This document shows positions 1 through 6,202 of a DNA stretch of 11,876 nucleotides, one piece after another. The stretch lies in contig DATKMG010000710.1 of NCBI GenBank assembly GCA_035541995.1, forward strand, positions 1-11,876. The letters run 5' to 3'. Every line of letters starts with the position of its first letter. The stretch's first letter is position 1. The notes beneath the pieces are model-generated. The model had not been told where the DNA came from. It saw only the letters and a list, made by a program, of their open reading frames with translations, and ran no database searches. Origin of the DNA: DATKMG01 sp035541995. Lineage in GTDB: Bacteria > Acidobacteriota > Terriglobia > Versatilivoradales > Versatilivoraceae. The translations under genes and the position numbers were made by a program.

Positions 1-1492
1 GTGCAATGGCGAGGTCAAGCAGGTAGTGCAGCAGAACGTCTCGACCCAGTTGAATCTGCCACACTCTCCGGATCTTAAATTGGAGTCAGTCATTCCAGAT
101 GCTGGCAAAGTGGATGGGACAGCAACTCTGGACCGACATCAGCTCGTGGCTATTCAATACGATGTTCCGCCGAAAACGAATCCCTCCCAAGATGGAGGCG
201 CTCAACGTGCAACCGCTGAGGAATGGTTCCAAGTGTCGGGACTGAAGGCAGGGCCGGGCACGGGGAATGCCCAGATCCAGGTTTCCGTCACTGACGTAGC
301 ATCGATCCAGGGGAACCCGGTGATTACTAGCGATTCTGTTCGTCAACGGGACTCTAAAGTTGTTGGGTCAGTTCTCGAAACGGACGCAATAGCCAAGGAG
401 GGAACTCCGGATACGGCAAAGAGCGACCGTCAAGCCGTGGAAGTGATCCTCAGCCAGTTGGGGGAACCAAAAGACACTCCTGGTGTGAATACCGGTGCAA
501 TTCTAAACGGGCGGGATGTGAACCGGCTAGTTGTTGAATTCAATGTGGACGGGAAATCGAAAGCCCCGGTTCAGTTATTAGCAAACAATCTTGGGTCAGT
601 CCCTAGGCCTGAGATGACAACAATGGACAAGGCAACCTTGACGGGACCGGCAACCCCCGCTGACAGCGACAAGACCCAGTCTGAATCTGGCAGGGAAGAA
701 ACGGTCATGAATTCACCCGGGCAGACGGTCTACTCGAATTCCAGGTCGACCAGCCAACAGACAGCCAGTTTAGAAGGGACGGCCATAGCGAAAGAAGTGT
801 CTCCGGAAGTCAATGCTCGTGCGGCTCATTCCTTGACTGGATTCGAGGCAAACGCTCCAACTGATCGAGCTCAGCCAATGTCTGGAGAGAAACCTGCAAT
901 AAAACTCCAAGTTTTGCCGGAATCCGGAGCGCCAGTAAATGGCGGAGGTCTTGTCAGTCGCACGGCATCCTTAGGGGAAGTCGACCAGTCTGTGATAGAC
1001 CGGCCATCGACACCAAGTTCAGCTCAATTTTGGACTCAAGCAGAGAAGGCAAGTGTCATATCTCAGTTGATTGAGAAAGTGCATCTGCTAAACGCCAGCA
1101 AGAACAGCGAATTGATGATCTCACTCAAGCCAGAATTCTTAGGTCGGTTGAGCGTCCATGCTACGATGCTGGACGACTCGCTGGTCGCCACAATCACTGC
1201 AGATTCGCCAGCCGTGAAATCTCTCTTGGAGTCTCACATTCCGAATCTACAACATTCACTGCAGGAACAAGGTCTTTCAGTCTCGAAAATATCGATTGTG
1301 CAGGGCAACGAACTTAGTTTCTCGACGTATGACTACAGCCATACCAGCCAGCATCACAATCTACAGTCGCAACAGCATTCTCGGTCACCATGGTTGAATC
1401 CCATCGCGCCAGTTGAATCTGACCTTGAAGAGTCTGAAGCACTGACCGACTGTGCTTTCGAACCCAACCAATCAATCCACTTGATTGCATGA
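1..1492 (+). CDS. fliK: Flagellar hook-length control protein FliK (5'-truncated by window edge)
   Basis: FliK is the secreted molecular ruler that measures hook length and, by contacting FlhB, switches export from hook to filament subunits. The reading frame is open to the window edge: the codons from base 2 up to the GTG at base 26 contain no stop, so the true start probably lies upstream and the GTG is not reliable. Numbering from that GTG, residues about 1-330 are low-complexity, rich in Ser, Thr, Pro, Gln and Ala, with no recognisable domain. This is typical of the stretched FliK ruler region. Residues about 340-428 match the conserved FliK C-terminal (Flg_hook) domain, including L-K-P-E-F-L-G-R-L at 367-375 and the following beta and amphipathic helix pattern (SPAVKSLLESHIPNLQHSLQEQGL-like; only the general pattern is used). 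A Gln/His/Ser-rich tail ends the protein. The position before flgD and flgE is the usual FliK context. Family assignment is firm from the C-terminal domain and neighbours; the start is unknown. Confidence 0.88.
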   Translation, partial: CNGEVKQVVQQNVSTQLNLPHSPDLKLESVIPDAGKVDGTATLDRHQLVAIQYDVPPKTNPSQDGGAQRATAEEWFQVSGLKAGPGTGNAQIQVSVTDVASIQGNPVITSDSVRQRDSKVVGSVLETDAIAKEGTPDTAKSDRQAVEVILSQLGEPKDTPGVNTGAILNGRDVNRLVVEFNVDGKSKAPVQLLANNLGSVPRPEMTTMDKATLTGPATPADSDKTQSESGREETVMNSPGQTVYSNSRSTSQQTASLEGTAIAKEVSPEVNARAAHSLTGFEANAPTDRAQPMSGEKPAIKLQVLPESGAPVNGGGLVSRTASLGEVDQSVIDRPSTPSSAQFWTQAEKASVISQLIEKVHLLNASKNSELMISLKPEFLGRLSVHATMLDDSLVATITADSPAVKSLLESHIPNLQHSLQEQGLSVSKISIVQGNELSFSTYDYSHTSQHHNLQSQQHSRSPWLNPIAPVESDLEESEALTDCAFEPNQSIHLIA

Positions 1493-1572
1493 TGACATTT
1501 TTGCCCAGGCAGGAATTTCCATCCTTGCGGGAGCAAAACCGACAAAGAATGCGCCCGATTCCGATGAGCCGT

Positions 1573-1598
1573 GAAATCCTTGTGGGACAAGGGATTTC
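1573..1598 (+). repeat. Hairpin in the fliK-flgD gap
   Basis: GAAATCCTTGT (1573-1583) pairs with the 3' arm ending in GGATTTC at 1598, with loop GGG (1584-1586) and one bulged G (1591), giving an 11-bp imperfect stem. It has no T-run after it, so it is a poor intrinsic terminator. It lies 81 bp downstream of the fliK stop and 35 bp upstream of the flgD sigma-54 promoter candidate. It could be an mRNA 3'-end structure for fliK or a dyad protein-binding site; the sequence alone does not decide. Confidence 0.4.
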
Positions 1599-1632
1599 GA
1601 GCAACCGGATTTTGCCGGGAGGTATTGAAGTT

Positions 1633-1648
1633 TGGCATGCTCTGTGCT
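1633..1648 (+). promoter_or_regulatory. Sigma-54 (-24/-12) promoter candidate for flgD-flgE
   Basis: TGGCATGCTCTGTGCT fits the sigma-54 consensus TGGCAC-N5-TTGCW with two mismatches. It keeps the essential GG and GC dinucleotides at the required spacing. A transcript would start near 1659-1660, giving a leader of about 26 nt before the flgD ATG at 1686 that includes the GGGAG ribosome site. Sigma-54 control of hook genes is well known in bacteria with a FlrC/FleQ/FlbD-type hierarchy. The match was found by eye; the independent, better match before fliL raises confidence. Confidence 0.55.
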
Positions 1649-1685
1649 TTAGCAACTGTGAAATTCAGATTGAATGGGAGATCAT

Positions 1686-1985
1686 ATGGACCCGTTAACA
1701 GGCATTTCCGGAACATCTCCAAGCTCCGTTGCTTCTTCGTCGGCATCGCAGAGCACCGATCCACTTACCGACCCTAAGAATAACCTGGGGGAAGACCAAT
1801 TCTTTAATATGTTGATTACGGAGCTGCAGAATCAAGACCCGCTCCAGCCCGTCCAGGGCTCTGAATTCATCACCCAGCTGGCAACCTTTAGTTCTCTTGA
1901 GAAACTGACATCCATCGAGAGTCTTCTGAAGCAGAGCTTGGAAGGTCAGGCTACAATCAACCAGACTTCTCAACAGAACGTCTAG
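1686..1985 (+). CDS. flgD: Flagellar hook capping/assembly protein FlgD, short form
   Basis: FlgD forms the scaffold cap at the tip of the growing hook and is exported through the flagellar type III system. The 99-residue product contains the conserved FlgD N-terminal domain at about residues 34-82: the helix G-E-D-Q-F-F-N-M-L, then L-Q-N-Q-D-P-L-Q-P (47-55), then the F-I-T-Q-L-A-T-F-S-S-L-E pattern. Residues 1-30 are a flexible Ser/Thr-rich export region. The start chosen is 1686, because GGGAG at 1676-1680 sits 5 bp upstream; an in-frame ATG at 1674 would leave that site inside the gene. The protein ends soon after the N-terminal domain, so the C-terminal tudor/Ig-like (FlgD_ig) part found in the roughly 230-residue enteric FlgD is absent. 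Short FlgD proteins are known in other phyla, so this is probably natural rather than a truncation. No FlgD C-terminal remnant is visible in the 31 bp before flgE. Confidence 0.93.
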   Translation: MDPLTGISGTSPSSVASSSASQSTDPLTDPKNNLGEDQFFNMLITELQNQDPLQPVQGSEFITQLATFSSLEKLTSIESLLKQSLEGQATINQTSQQNV

Positions 1986-2016
1986 GCAAAAATCACCTGA
2001 GAAAGGGAGAATGACC

Positions 2017-3372
2017 ATGGGACTTACTTCAATGTACGCAGGATTATCGGGGTTGAACGCAAATGCCTTGCAGCTAAGCCTGATTGGAAACAATCTTTCC
2101 AACTCTAACACAGTGGGTTACAAGGCTAGTTCAGCGACGTTCCAAGACCTGTTGAGCCAGACCTTAAGTGGAGGGAGCGATACGACTAATCCCATGCAGG
2201 TTGGACTGGGGACGACAGCCGCAGGCACAATGATGAACCTCACTCAAGGGAGCCTGCAAGCCACAGGTATTAGCAGCAACCTGGCTATCCAGGGAGCTGG
2301 TTTTTTTGTAGTCAGTTCAGGCCAGGGGGGCAACAACTATACGCGGGCCGGGAACTTCAACGTAGATGCGAAAGGGGACCTTGTGACAGCCGATGGCTTG
2401 TTTGTCCAGGGATATACGCAGAAAGACCCCACCACCAACAAGATTATTGCTGACGGAACCTTAAGTTCTATCAACATTCCCCCCGGCACACTGTTTCCGC
2501 CCACGGCAACCACTGATGTGCAGTTAATCTCCAATTTGGACGCCAACGCCACTACAGGTACCGTATCCAGCAGCGCTATAAGAGTTGTCGATTCTCTCGG
2601 CTCCAGCCATCAGCTGAATTTCGTCTTCACTAAAGGCGCCAACCCTGGCGAATGGTCATATGATGTGACGATTGACGGGGGAGAGGTCACCGGCGGAACG
2701 GCTGGAACTGCATATAGCCTGATCGGAGCTGGTGGCGCTGCTCCGACCGCCCCAGCGGGGACAATGGCCTTTGATGCCTCTGGAAAAATCACGACGGTGG
2801 ATGGCAATCCGGTGCTCAATGGTACGCCTCCCCCAGTGCTCGATCCTGCGGTCGTTCCCATTCATATTACCACTCCGACATTCGCCAATGGGGCGGCAGC
2901 CCTGTCATTTGACTGGGACGTGGCCAAAGCGGACGGGGCCAGCTACGATTCGATCATCACCAGCTATGCTGCACCCTCAGCGACCTCCTCCAGCAGCCAG
3001 AATGGCTTCGCGGCTGGAAGTCTCTCTTCGTTTACGGTTTCCGAAGACGGGACCGTGATTGGTATTTTCAGCAACGGCCAGACGGCAGAGCTGGCTCGAA
3101 TTGCCCTGGCGACTTTCAACAACCCGAACGGCTTGCTGAAGATGGGGAGCAATAACTACAGCGCTTCGACATCTTCAGGAGAACCCAGTCTTGGTGCTGC
3201 CGCTGATGGCGGGCGGGGCAAGATTGCCGCCAGCTCGCTTGAACTCTCGAACGTCGATATCGCTTCCGAGTTCATCAACATGATTATTTCCGAGCGCGGT
3301 TATCAGGCCAATTCGAGAGTCATCAGTACTACGGATCAAGTGTTGCAGGAGGCAATCAACCTAGTGCGATAA
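2017..3372 (+). CDS. flgE: Flagellar hook protein FlgE
   Basis: FlgE is the structural subunit of the hook, the flexible joint between rod and filament. The 451-residue product begins with the conserved axial-protein N-terminal helix (M-Y-A-G-L-S-G-L, then I-G-N-N-L-S-N-S-N-T-V-G-Y-K, residues about 6-37) used in the coiled-coil D0 layer. The C terminus carries the matching D0 helix (S-N-V-D-I-A-S-E-F then M-I-I-S-E-R-G-Y-Q-A-N, ending V-L-Q-E-A-I-N-L-V-R). The middle (about 80-390) has the beta-rich, Gly/Ser/Thr/Ala-rich D1-D2 domains. Length is typical to slightly long for the family. The ATG at 2017 is preferred over the one at 2011, because the GGGAG at 2005-2009 is 7 bp from 2017 but directly abuts 2011. 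It follows flgD by 31 bp and is probably co-transcribed with it. The gene is intact. Confidence 0.97.
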   Translation: MGLTSMYAGLSGLNANALQLSLIGNNLSNSNTVGYKASSATFQDLLSQTLSGGSDTTNPMQVGLGTTAAGTMMNLTQGSLQATGISSNLAIQGAGFFVVSSGQGGNNYTRAGNFNVDAKGDLVTADGLFVQGYTQKDPTTNKIIADGTLSSINIPPGTLFPPTATTDVQLISNLDANATTGTVSSSAIRVVDSLGSSHQLNFVFTKGANPGEWSYDVTIDGGEVTGGTAGTAYSLIGAGGAAPTAPAGTMAFDASGKITTVDGNPVLNGTPPPVLDPAVVPIHITTPTFANGAAALSFDWDVAKADGASYDSIITSYAAPSATSSSSQNGFAAGSLSSFTVSEDGTVIGIFSNGQTAELARIALATFNNPNGLLKMGSNNYSASTSSGEPSLGAAADGGRGKIAASSLELSNVDIASEFINMIISERGYQANSRVISTTDQVLQEAINLVR

Positions 3373-3400
3373 GCATTAGGCTGGCTATACATCCTTGCGG

Positions 3401-3429
3401 GCAGGAACTGCCACCCTGGCAGCTCCTGC
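3401..3429 (+). terminator. Strong hairpin after flgE, possible transcript end
   Basis: GCAGGAACTGCCA (3401-3413) and TGGCAGCTCCTGC (3417-3429) form a 13-bp stem with a single A-C mismatch and a CCC loop, 29 bp after the flgE stop. The stem is long and GC-rich, but no T-run follows, so it is not a classic intrinsic terminator. It may end or protect the flgD-flgE transcript 3' end, or attenuate read-through into fliL. Confidence 0.5.
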
Positions 3430-3496
3430 ACTGGCCTGCTCGCATTTCGGACCCCGACGATAGTTCAACTCTCTCCTGAGAAAGCCCCCGATCTTC

Positions 3497-3531
3497 TGTC
3501 AAACTCTTGTCAAGTGTCTCCTGTATTGACA
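3497..3531. promoter_or_regulatory. TGTCAA/TTGACA half-site cluster, candidate activator site for fliL promoter
   Basis: TGTCAA occurs at 3497-3502 and again at 3508-3513, exactly 11 bp (about one helix turn) apart. The inverted form TTGACA lies at 3526-3531. The cluster is about 95-130 bp upstream of the -24 element of the fliL promoter, the usual distance for a sigma-54 enhancer-binding activator. The half-sites resemble those of the Pseudomonas flagellar regulator FleQ (GTCAA...TTGAC), although the spacing differs. Function is inferred. Confidence 0.35.
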
Positions 3532-3625
3532 CGGAGTTCACCGGTTTCACCGTCTGGTCTTCTTCGTCTTTGTGCCAACCTCAAAGAACCCAGATATTTA
3601 GGGGGCTTTGAGAAAAGCCTTAGAC

Positions 3626-3641
3626 TGGTACCGTCATTGCT
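3626..3641 (+). promoter_or_regulatory. Sigma-54 (-24/-12) promoter candidate for the fliL operon
   Basis: TGGTACCGTCATTGCT matches the consensus TGGCAC-N5-TTGCW at every position of both boxes except C4 to T. GG and GC are at the correct spacing. Transcription would start near 3652, leaving a leader of about 37 nt with a good ribosome site before the fliL ATG at 3689. It would drive fliL-fliN-fliO-fliP-fliQ-fliR-flhB and perhaps flhA-flhF. Confidence 0.72.
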
Positions 3642-3688
3642 AATGCTTCTATGAAGTCTGGAACTTAATCGTTTGAAGGGGAACTCGT

Positions 3689-4267
3689 ATGGCAAAAGAG
3701 GAACCAAAGGGGAGCAAAACCGCACCGACTGCAGAGGCTCCCAAGACGAAGAAATCAAAGCTGAGTTTTATCTTATTGGGGCTGGTGATTCTGCTGGCCG
3801 GTGGAATGGCCTTCTTTGGATGGAATTACTTTAGGTTGCATAAAGCTAATGCCGCTTCACACTCAGCCGTGAGTTCCGGAGCTAGCCAAGGACAAGATTC
3901 TGAGCATTCACAAAAAGAAACTGGCAAAGCGGATGGAAAAACTGGCGCTGCCGAGGGGGCCACGCTCACTTTGGAGCCATTCTTGGTCAACCTTGCAGAT
4001 AAGGATACCAGTCGTTATTTGAAGATTAATATTCAGATTCTAGTTCCCAACAAAGAGGTGTCGGAGAAGATTACCACTGCAGGAATTCACATTCCCAAAA
4101 TACGAGATGCCATTCTGGGCATCCTCACCACCAAAGTCGCAGATGACGTTATTACCAATGAGGGAAAGCAGAAACTGAAGAAAGAAATTATCCAGAAGCT
4201 TAATGAATTCCTACCGGACAAGCCGGCCAGTGACGTGTTCTTCACCGAATTTGTGGTGCAACTATAA
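3689..4267 (+). CDS. fliL: Flagellar basal body-associated protein FliL
   Basis: FliL is a single-pass inner-membrane protein that encircles or supports the MotA/MotB stator and improves torque under load. The 192-residue product has a Lys-rich cytoplasmic N terminus (1-24), one membrane helix (about 25-48), a low-complexity periplasmic linker rich in Ser, Gly, Gln and Lys (about 52-90), and the FliL domain (about 92-192). The domain features are L-E-P-F-L-V-N-L-A-D (95-104), R-Y-L-K-I-N-I-Q (109-116), the R-D-A-I-L-G-I-L helix (139-146), and the closing V-F-F-T-E-F-V-V-Q-L. It has a clear ribosome site, AAGGGGA at 3676-3682, 6 bp from the ATG. It is the first gene after the sigma-54 promoter. 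The usual partner fliM does not follow; fliN does. Confidence 0.95.
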   Translation: MAKEEPKGSKTAPTAEAPKTKKSKLSFILLGLVILLAGGMAFFGWNYFRLHKANAASHSAVSSGASQGQDSEHSQKETGKADGKTGAAEGATLTLEPFLVNLADKDTSRYLKINIQILVPNKEVSEKITTAGIHIPKIRDAILGILTTKVADDVITNEGKQKLKKEIIQKLNEFLPDKPASDVFFTEFVVQL

Positions 4268-4277
4268 AGGAATCTCA

Positions 4278-4607
4278 ATGGTCCCAGAAGAGCAAACATA
4301 TAGTCAGGTATCGCCGCCTCCTGCATTGGCAGAAGGAGAGAGCCTCAACGGGCTTGTATGGGCCCTGGCCCAACTGCGACCCTTCAGCACACTCACTCTC
4401 AAAATCTCCATCGAATTAGGACGAAGTACATTGAAGCTCTCTGATTTGCTCGAACTCGGTTACCACTCGGTGGTCGAATTAGATAAACCGGCAGGAGACA
4501 ACCTCGACATTTTCATCAATGGAATTCTCCTGGGCCGAGGGGAAGTAGTCATCATCGAGGACAAGGTGGGGATTAAAATCAATGAATTCAGCGACCATTC
4601 CTCCTAA
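4278..4607 (+). CDS. fliN: Flagellar motor switch protein FliN
   Basis: FliN forms the lower ring of the cytoplasmic C-ring; it participates in switching and docks FliH-bound export cargo. The 109-residue product has a short variable N terminus and a SpoA/FliMN C-terminal domain at about residues 38-107. It carries the family pattern I-S-I-E-L-G-R-S-T-L-K-L-S-D-L-L-E-L-G, then S-V-V-E-L-D-K-P-A-G, then the I-N-G-I-L-L-G-R-G-E-V-V-I-I-E-D-K-V-G-I-K-I segment. The start at 4278 is chosen because AAGG (4267-4270) precedes it and it lies just after the fliL stop. An in-frame ATG at 4203 would overlap fliL by 65 bp and add 25 residues with no family resemblance. It follows fliL by 10 bp. Length is close to single-domain FliN (about 100-140 residues), so it is not a FliY or a FliM-FliN fusion. 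Confidence 0.94.
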   Translation: MVPEEQTYSQVSPPPALAEGESLNGLVWALAQLRPFSTLTLKISIELGRSTLKLSDLLELGYHSVVELDKPAGDNLDIFINGILLGRGEVVIIEDKVGIKINEFSDHSS

Positions 4608-4680
4608 AGCACTATGCAATTCTTTGCTCAACGGCCATGTCCCCTATTCGATTTCATTGCGGAGAGCTTGCTGGAAACAG

Positions 4681-5436
4681 ATGAGAAGGGCTCGTCTCGG
4701 AGGAGTGATGAGCTCAGCAGTACTGACTTTGGGGTTGTCGTGTCAATTGCAGGCTAGCTCCATTCCATTGCGCTCTGCGATTCAGCAGCTAGGCGTAGAT
4801 CCTTCCTCATCCTTATTAGGTACTTTGAGATCGCTTCCATTCTTGGCACAAACGGTTGGGATAACACAAGCTGATGAGCGAAGTGTGTTTGGAGGAGGCA
4901 TGAAGGCCTTCGGTTCCCTACTTCTAGTGCTGTCGATCATTTTCACAATAGCATTTCTTTTAAGGCGGTACTTGCCTTGTTACTTTGGGATGTCCGGAAA
5001 TAAGCGACTTATCCAGATCGTGGAGAATGTCTCGCTGGGCGATAAGAGAAATCTGACTCTCGTCAGGGTTGGCTCTGATCGCCTCCTCCTCGGTTGTACG
5101 GCGAATTCCATCTCAGTTTTGGAGAAAATCCAATTCCCAATAGAGGATGCAGTTGAGGCGCCCAATCCAACTGATGGGGAATTGCGTTTTGAGAGTAGGG
5201 GCCAAGCGAGTCATTTCCCGGCGATCAAATGGGTTCTTCGTAGTTTGTCAGGACGGCGGACCGACTTGAATGGCAACCCACGCAGGCTTTCAAATCAAGA
5301 GGCCTCTACGAGCAGCCTCAGTTTTGGCGAGATCCTGGAGCAGAATGCCGAAGGAAGCAATCCCCAAAGTAACGATAACCCGACTAGGGCGATTTCTCGA
5401 CTAGCGGAGATTCGACGGAATCTTCAAGCCCGTTAG
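4681..5436 (+). CDS. fliO: Flagellar biosynthesis protein FliO (FliZ-like)
   Basis: FliO is a small membrane protein that helps assemble the FliP ring of the flagellar export gate. From the 4681 start it is 251 residues. It has a likely signal peptide at 1-25 (basic M-R-R-A-R, hydrophobic core, L-Q-A-S-S cleavage region), a periplasmic stretch, one membrane helix (about 75-97, ending L-L-R-R-Y), and then the conserved FliO cytoplasmic beta domain (I-Q-I-V-E-N-V-S-L-G, then L-T-L-V-R-V-G-S-D-R-L-L-L-G, about 110-140). A long Ser/Asn/Arg-rich tail of about 95 residues follows. The start is uncertain. An ATG at 4582 overlaps fliN by 26 bp and would add 33 unremarkable residues; an ATG at 4708 has GGAGGA only 3 bp upstream. 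I prefer 4681 because it gives a plausible signal peptide. FliO is the least conserved gene of the set, but the beta domain and the place before fliP make the call secure. Confidence 0.88.
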   Translation: MRRARLGGVMSSAVLTLGLSCQLQASSIPLRSAIQQLGVDPSSSLLGTLRSLPFLAQTVGITQADERSVFGGGMKAFGSLLLVLSIIFTIAFLLRRYLPCYFGMSGNKRLIQIVENVSLGDKRNLTLVRVGSDRLLLGCTANSISVLEKIQFPIEDAVEAPNPTDGELRFESRGQASHFPAIKWVLRSLSGRRTDLNGNPRRLSNQEASTSSLSFGEILEQNAEGSNPQSNDNPTRAISRLAEIRRNLQAR

Positions 5437-5446
5437 GCTGCAAATC

Positions 5447-6202
5447 GTGAAAGTTGCAATCACATTGATACTCATTTCCTTCGCATTCGCCCCACCCCTG
5501 AGTGCGGCCCAATCTGGGACAGGGATACCTGGAACCATTAATATCAACCTGGAAGGATCCAATGGAAAGCAGAACCTGAGTATTCCCGTTCAGATTCTGC
5601 TCTTCTTGACACTGCTCACGTTTCTTCCTGCGATCCTTGTGTCCATCACCTGTTTTACAAGAATGGTGGTGGTTTTCCATTTTCTACGACAGGCCTTAGG
5701 CACAATGGAAACTCCATCCAACCAGGTAGTACTCGGGCTGACCCTCTTTCTAACCTTCTTCGTTATGTCTCCAGTGATCGAGGAAATCAACCAGAAGGCG
5801 CTACAGCCAATGACGGCAGGAACAATTACACAGTCAGAAGCCTTGGATCGGGCTATCAAGCCGCTGAGGGGTTTCATGATGAAGTATACGCGGGAAAAGG
5901 ATTACGCTTTGTTTCTTTCCATTGCCAAGAAACCCAGGCCCAGGACTCCAGATGATATTCCCACCATGGTAGTGATTCCGGCCTTCATGATTTCAGAGCT
6001 GAAAACCGCTTTCCAGATCGGGTTTGTCTTGTTCCTGCCTTTTCTGATCATAGATATGGTAGTAGCAACCGTACTGCTGTCTATGGGAATGATGCAGCTA
6101 CCACCGGTCATGGTCTCGATGCCCTTTAAAATCCTCCTATTCATCATGGTTGATGGTTGGAACCTGGTAGTGGGATCGCTGGTGAGGAGCTTTTATGTCT
6201 GA
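5447..6202 (+). CDS. fliP: Flagellar biosynthetic protein FliP
   Basis: FliP forms, with FliQ and FliR, the helical export gate in the inner membrane of the flagellar type III secretion system (about five FliP per gate). The 251-residue product starts with GTG, 10 bp after the fliO stop. It has a cleavable signal peptide (about 1-21, ending P-L-S-A-A), typical of FliP and unusual among export-gate proteins. The family core is unmistakable: L-T-F-L-P-A-I-L-V-S-I-T-C-F-T-R, then F-L-R-Q-A-L-G-T, then P-S-N-Q-V-V-L-G-L-T-L-F-L-T-F-F-V-M-S-P-V-I. Near the C terminus are P-A-F-M-I-S-E-L-K-T-A-F-Q-I-G-F and M-G-M-M-Q-L-P-P-V-M-V-S-M-P-F-K. Length agrees with the family (about 245). No strong ribosome site is visible, so translation may be coupled to fliO. 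Confidence 0.97.
   Translation: MKVAITLILISFAFAPPLSAAQSGTGIPGTININLEGSNGKQNLSIPVQILLFLTLLTFLPAILVSITCFTRMVVVFHFLRQALGTMETPSNQVVLGLTLFLTFFVMSPVIEEINQKALQPMTAGTITQSEALDRAIKPLRGFMMKYTREKDYALFLSIAKKPRPRTPDDIPTMVVIPAFMISELKTAFQIGFVLFLPFLIIDMVVATVLLSMGMMQLPPVMVSMPFKILLFIMVDGWNLVVGSLVRSFYV

Larger units (their letters stand above)
3373..3688. other. 316-bp gene-free regulatory gap between flgE and fliL
   Basis: I find no convincing gene here on either strand. In order it holds a strong GC-rich hairpin just after flgE (3401-3429), a cluster of TGTCAA/TTGACA half-sites (3497-3531), a small 6-bp hairpin with a GAGA loop (3604-3619), a near-consensus sigma-54 promoter (3626-3641) and the fliL ribosome site AAGGGGA (3676-3682). 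This layout is what one expects at a boundary between two transcription units: end of the hook block, then activator sites, then promoter. Confidence 0.7.

Noticed and set aside
1489..1698. Open frame of 69 codons overlapping the fliK stop and running into flgD
   Set aside because: No family resemblance, irregular composition (Trp/Arg/Ile-rich), no ribosome site, and it covers the hairpin and the sigma-54 promoter candidate. Better explained as non-coding.
3604..3619. Small hairpin GGCTTT-GAGA-AAAGCC just upstream of the fliL promoter
   Set aside because: Only 6 bp of stem and no T-run. It lies outside any transcript from the sigma-54 promoter; too weak to call a terminator or operator.
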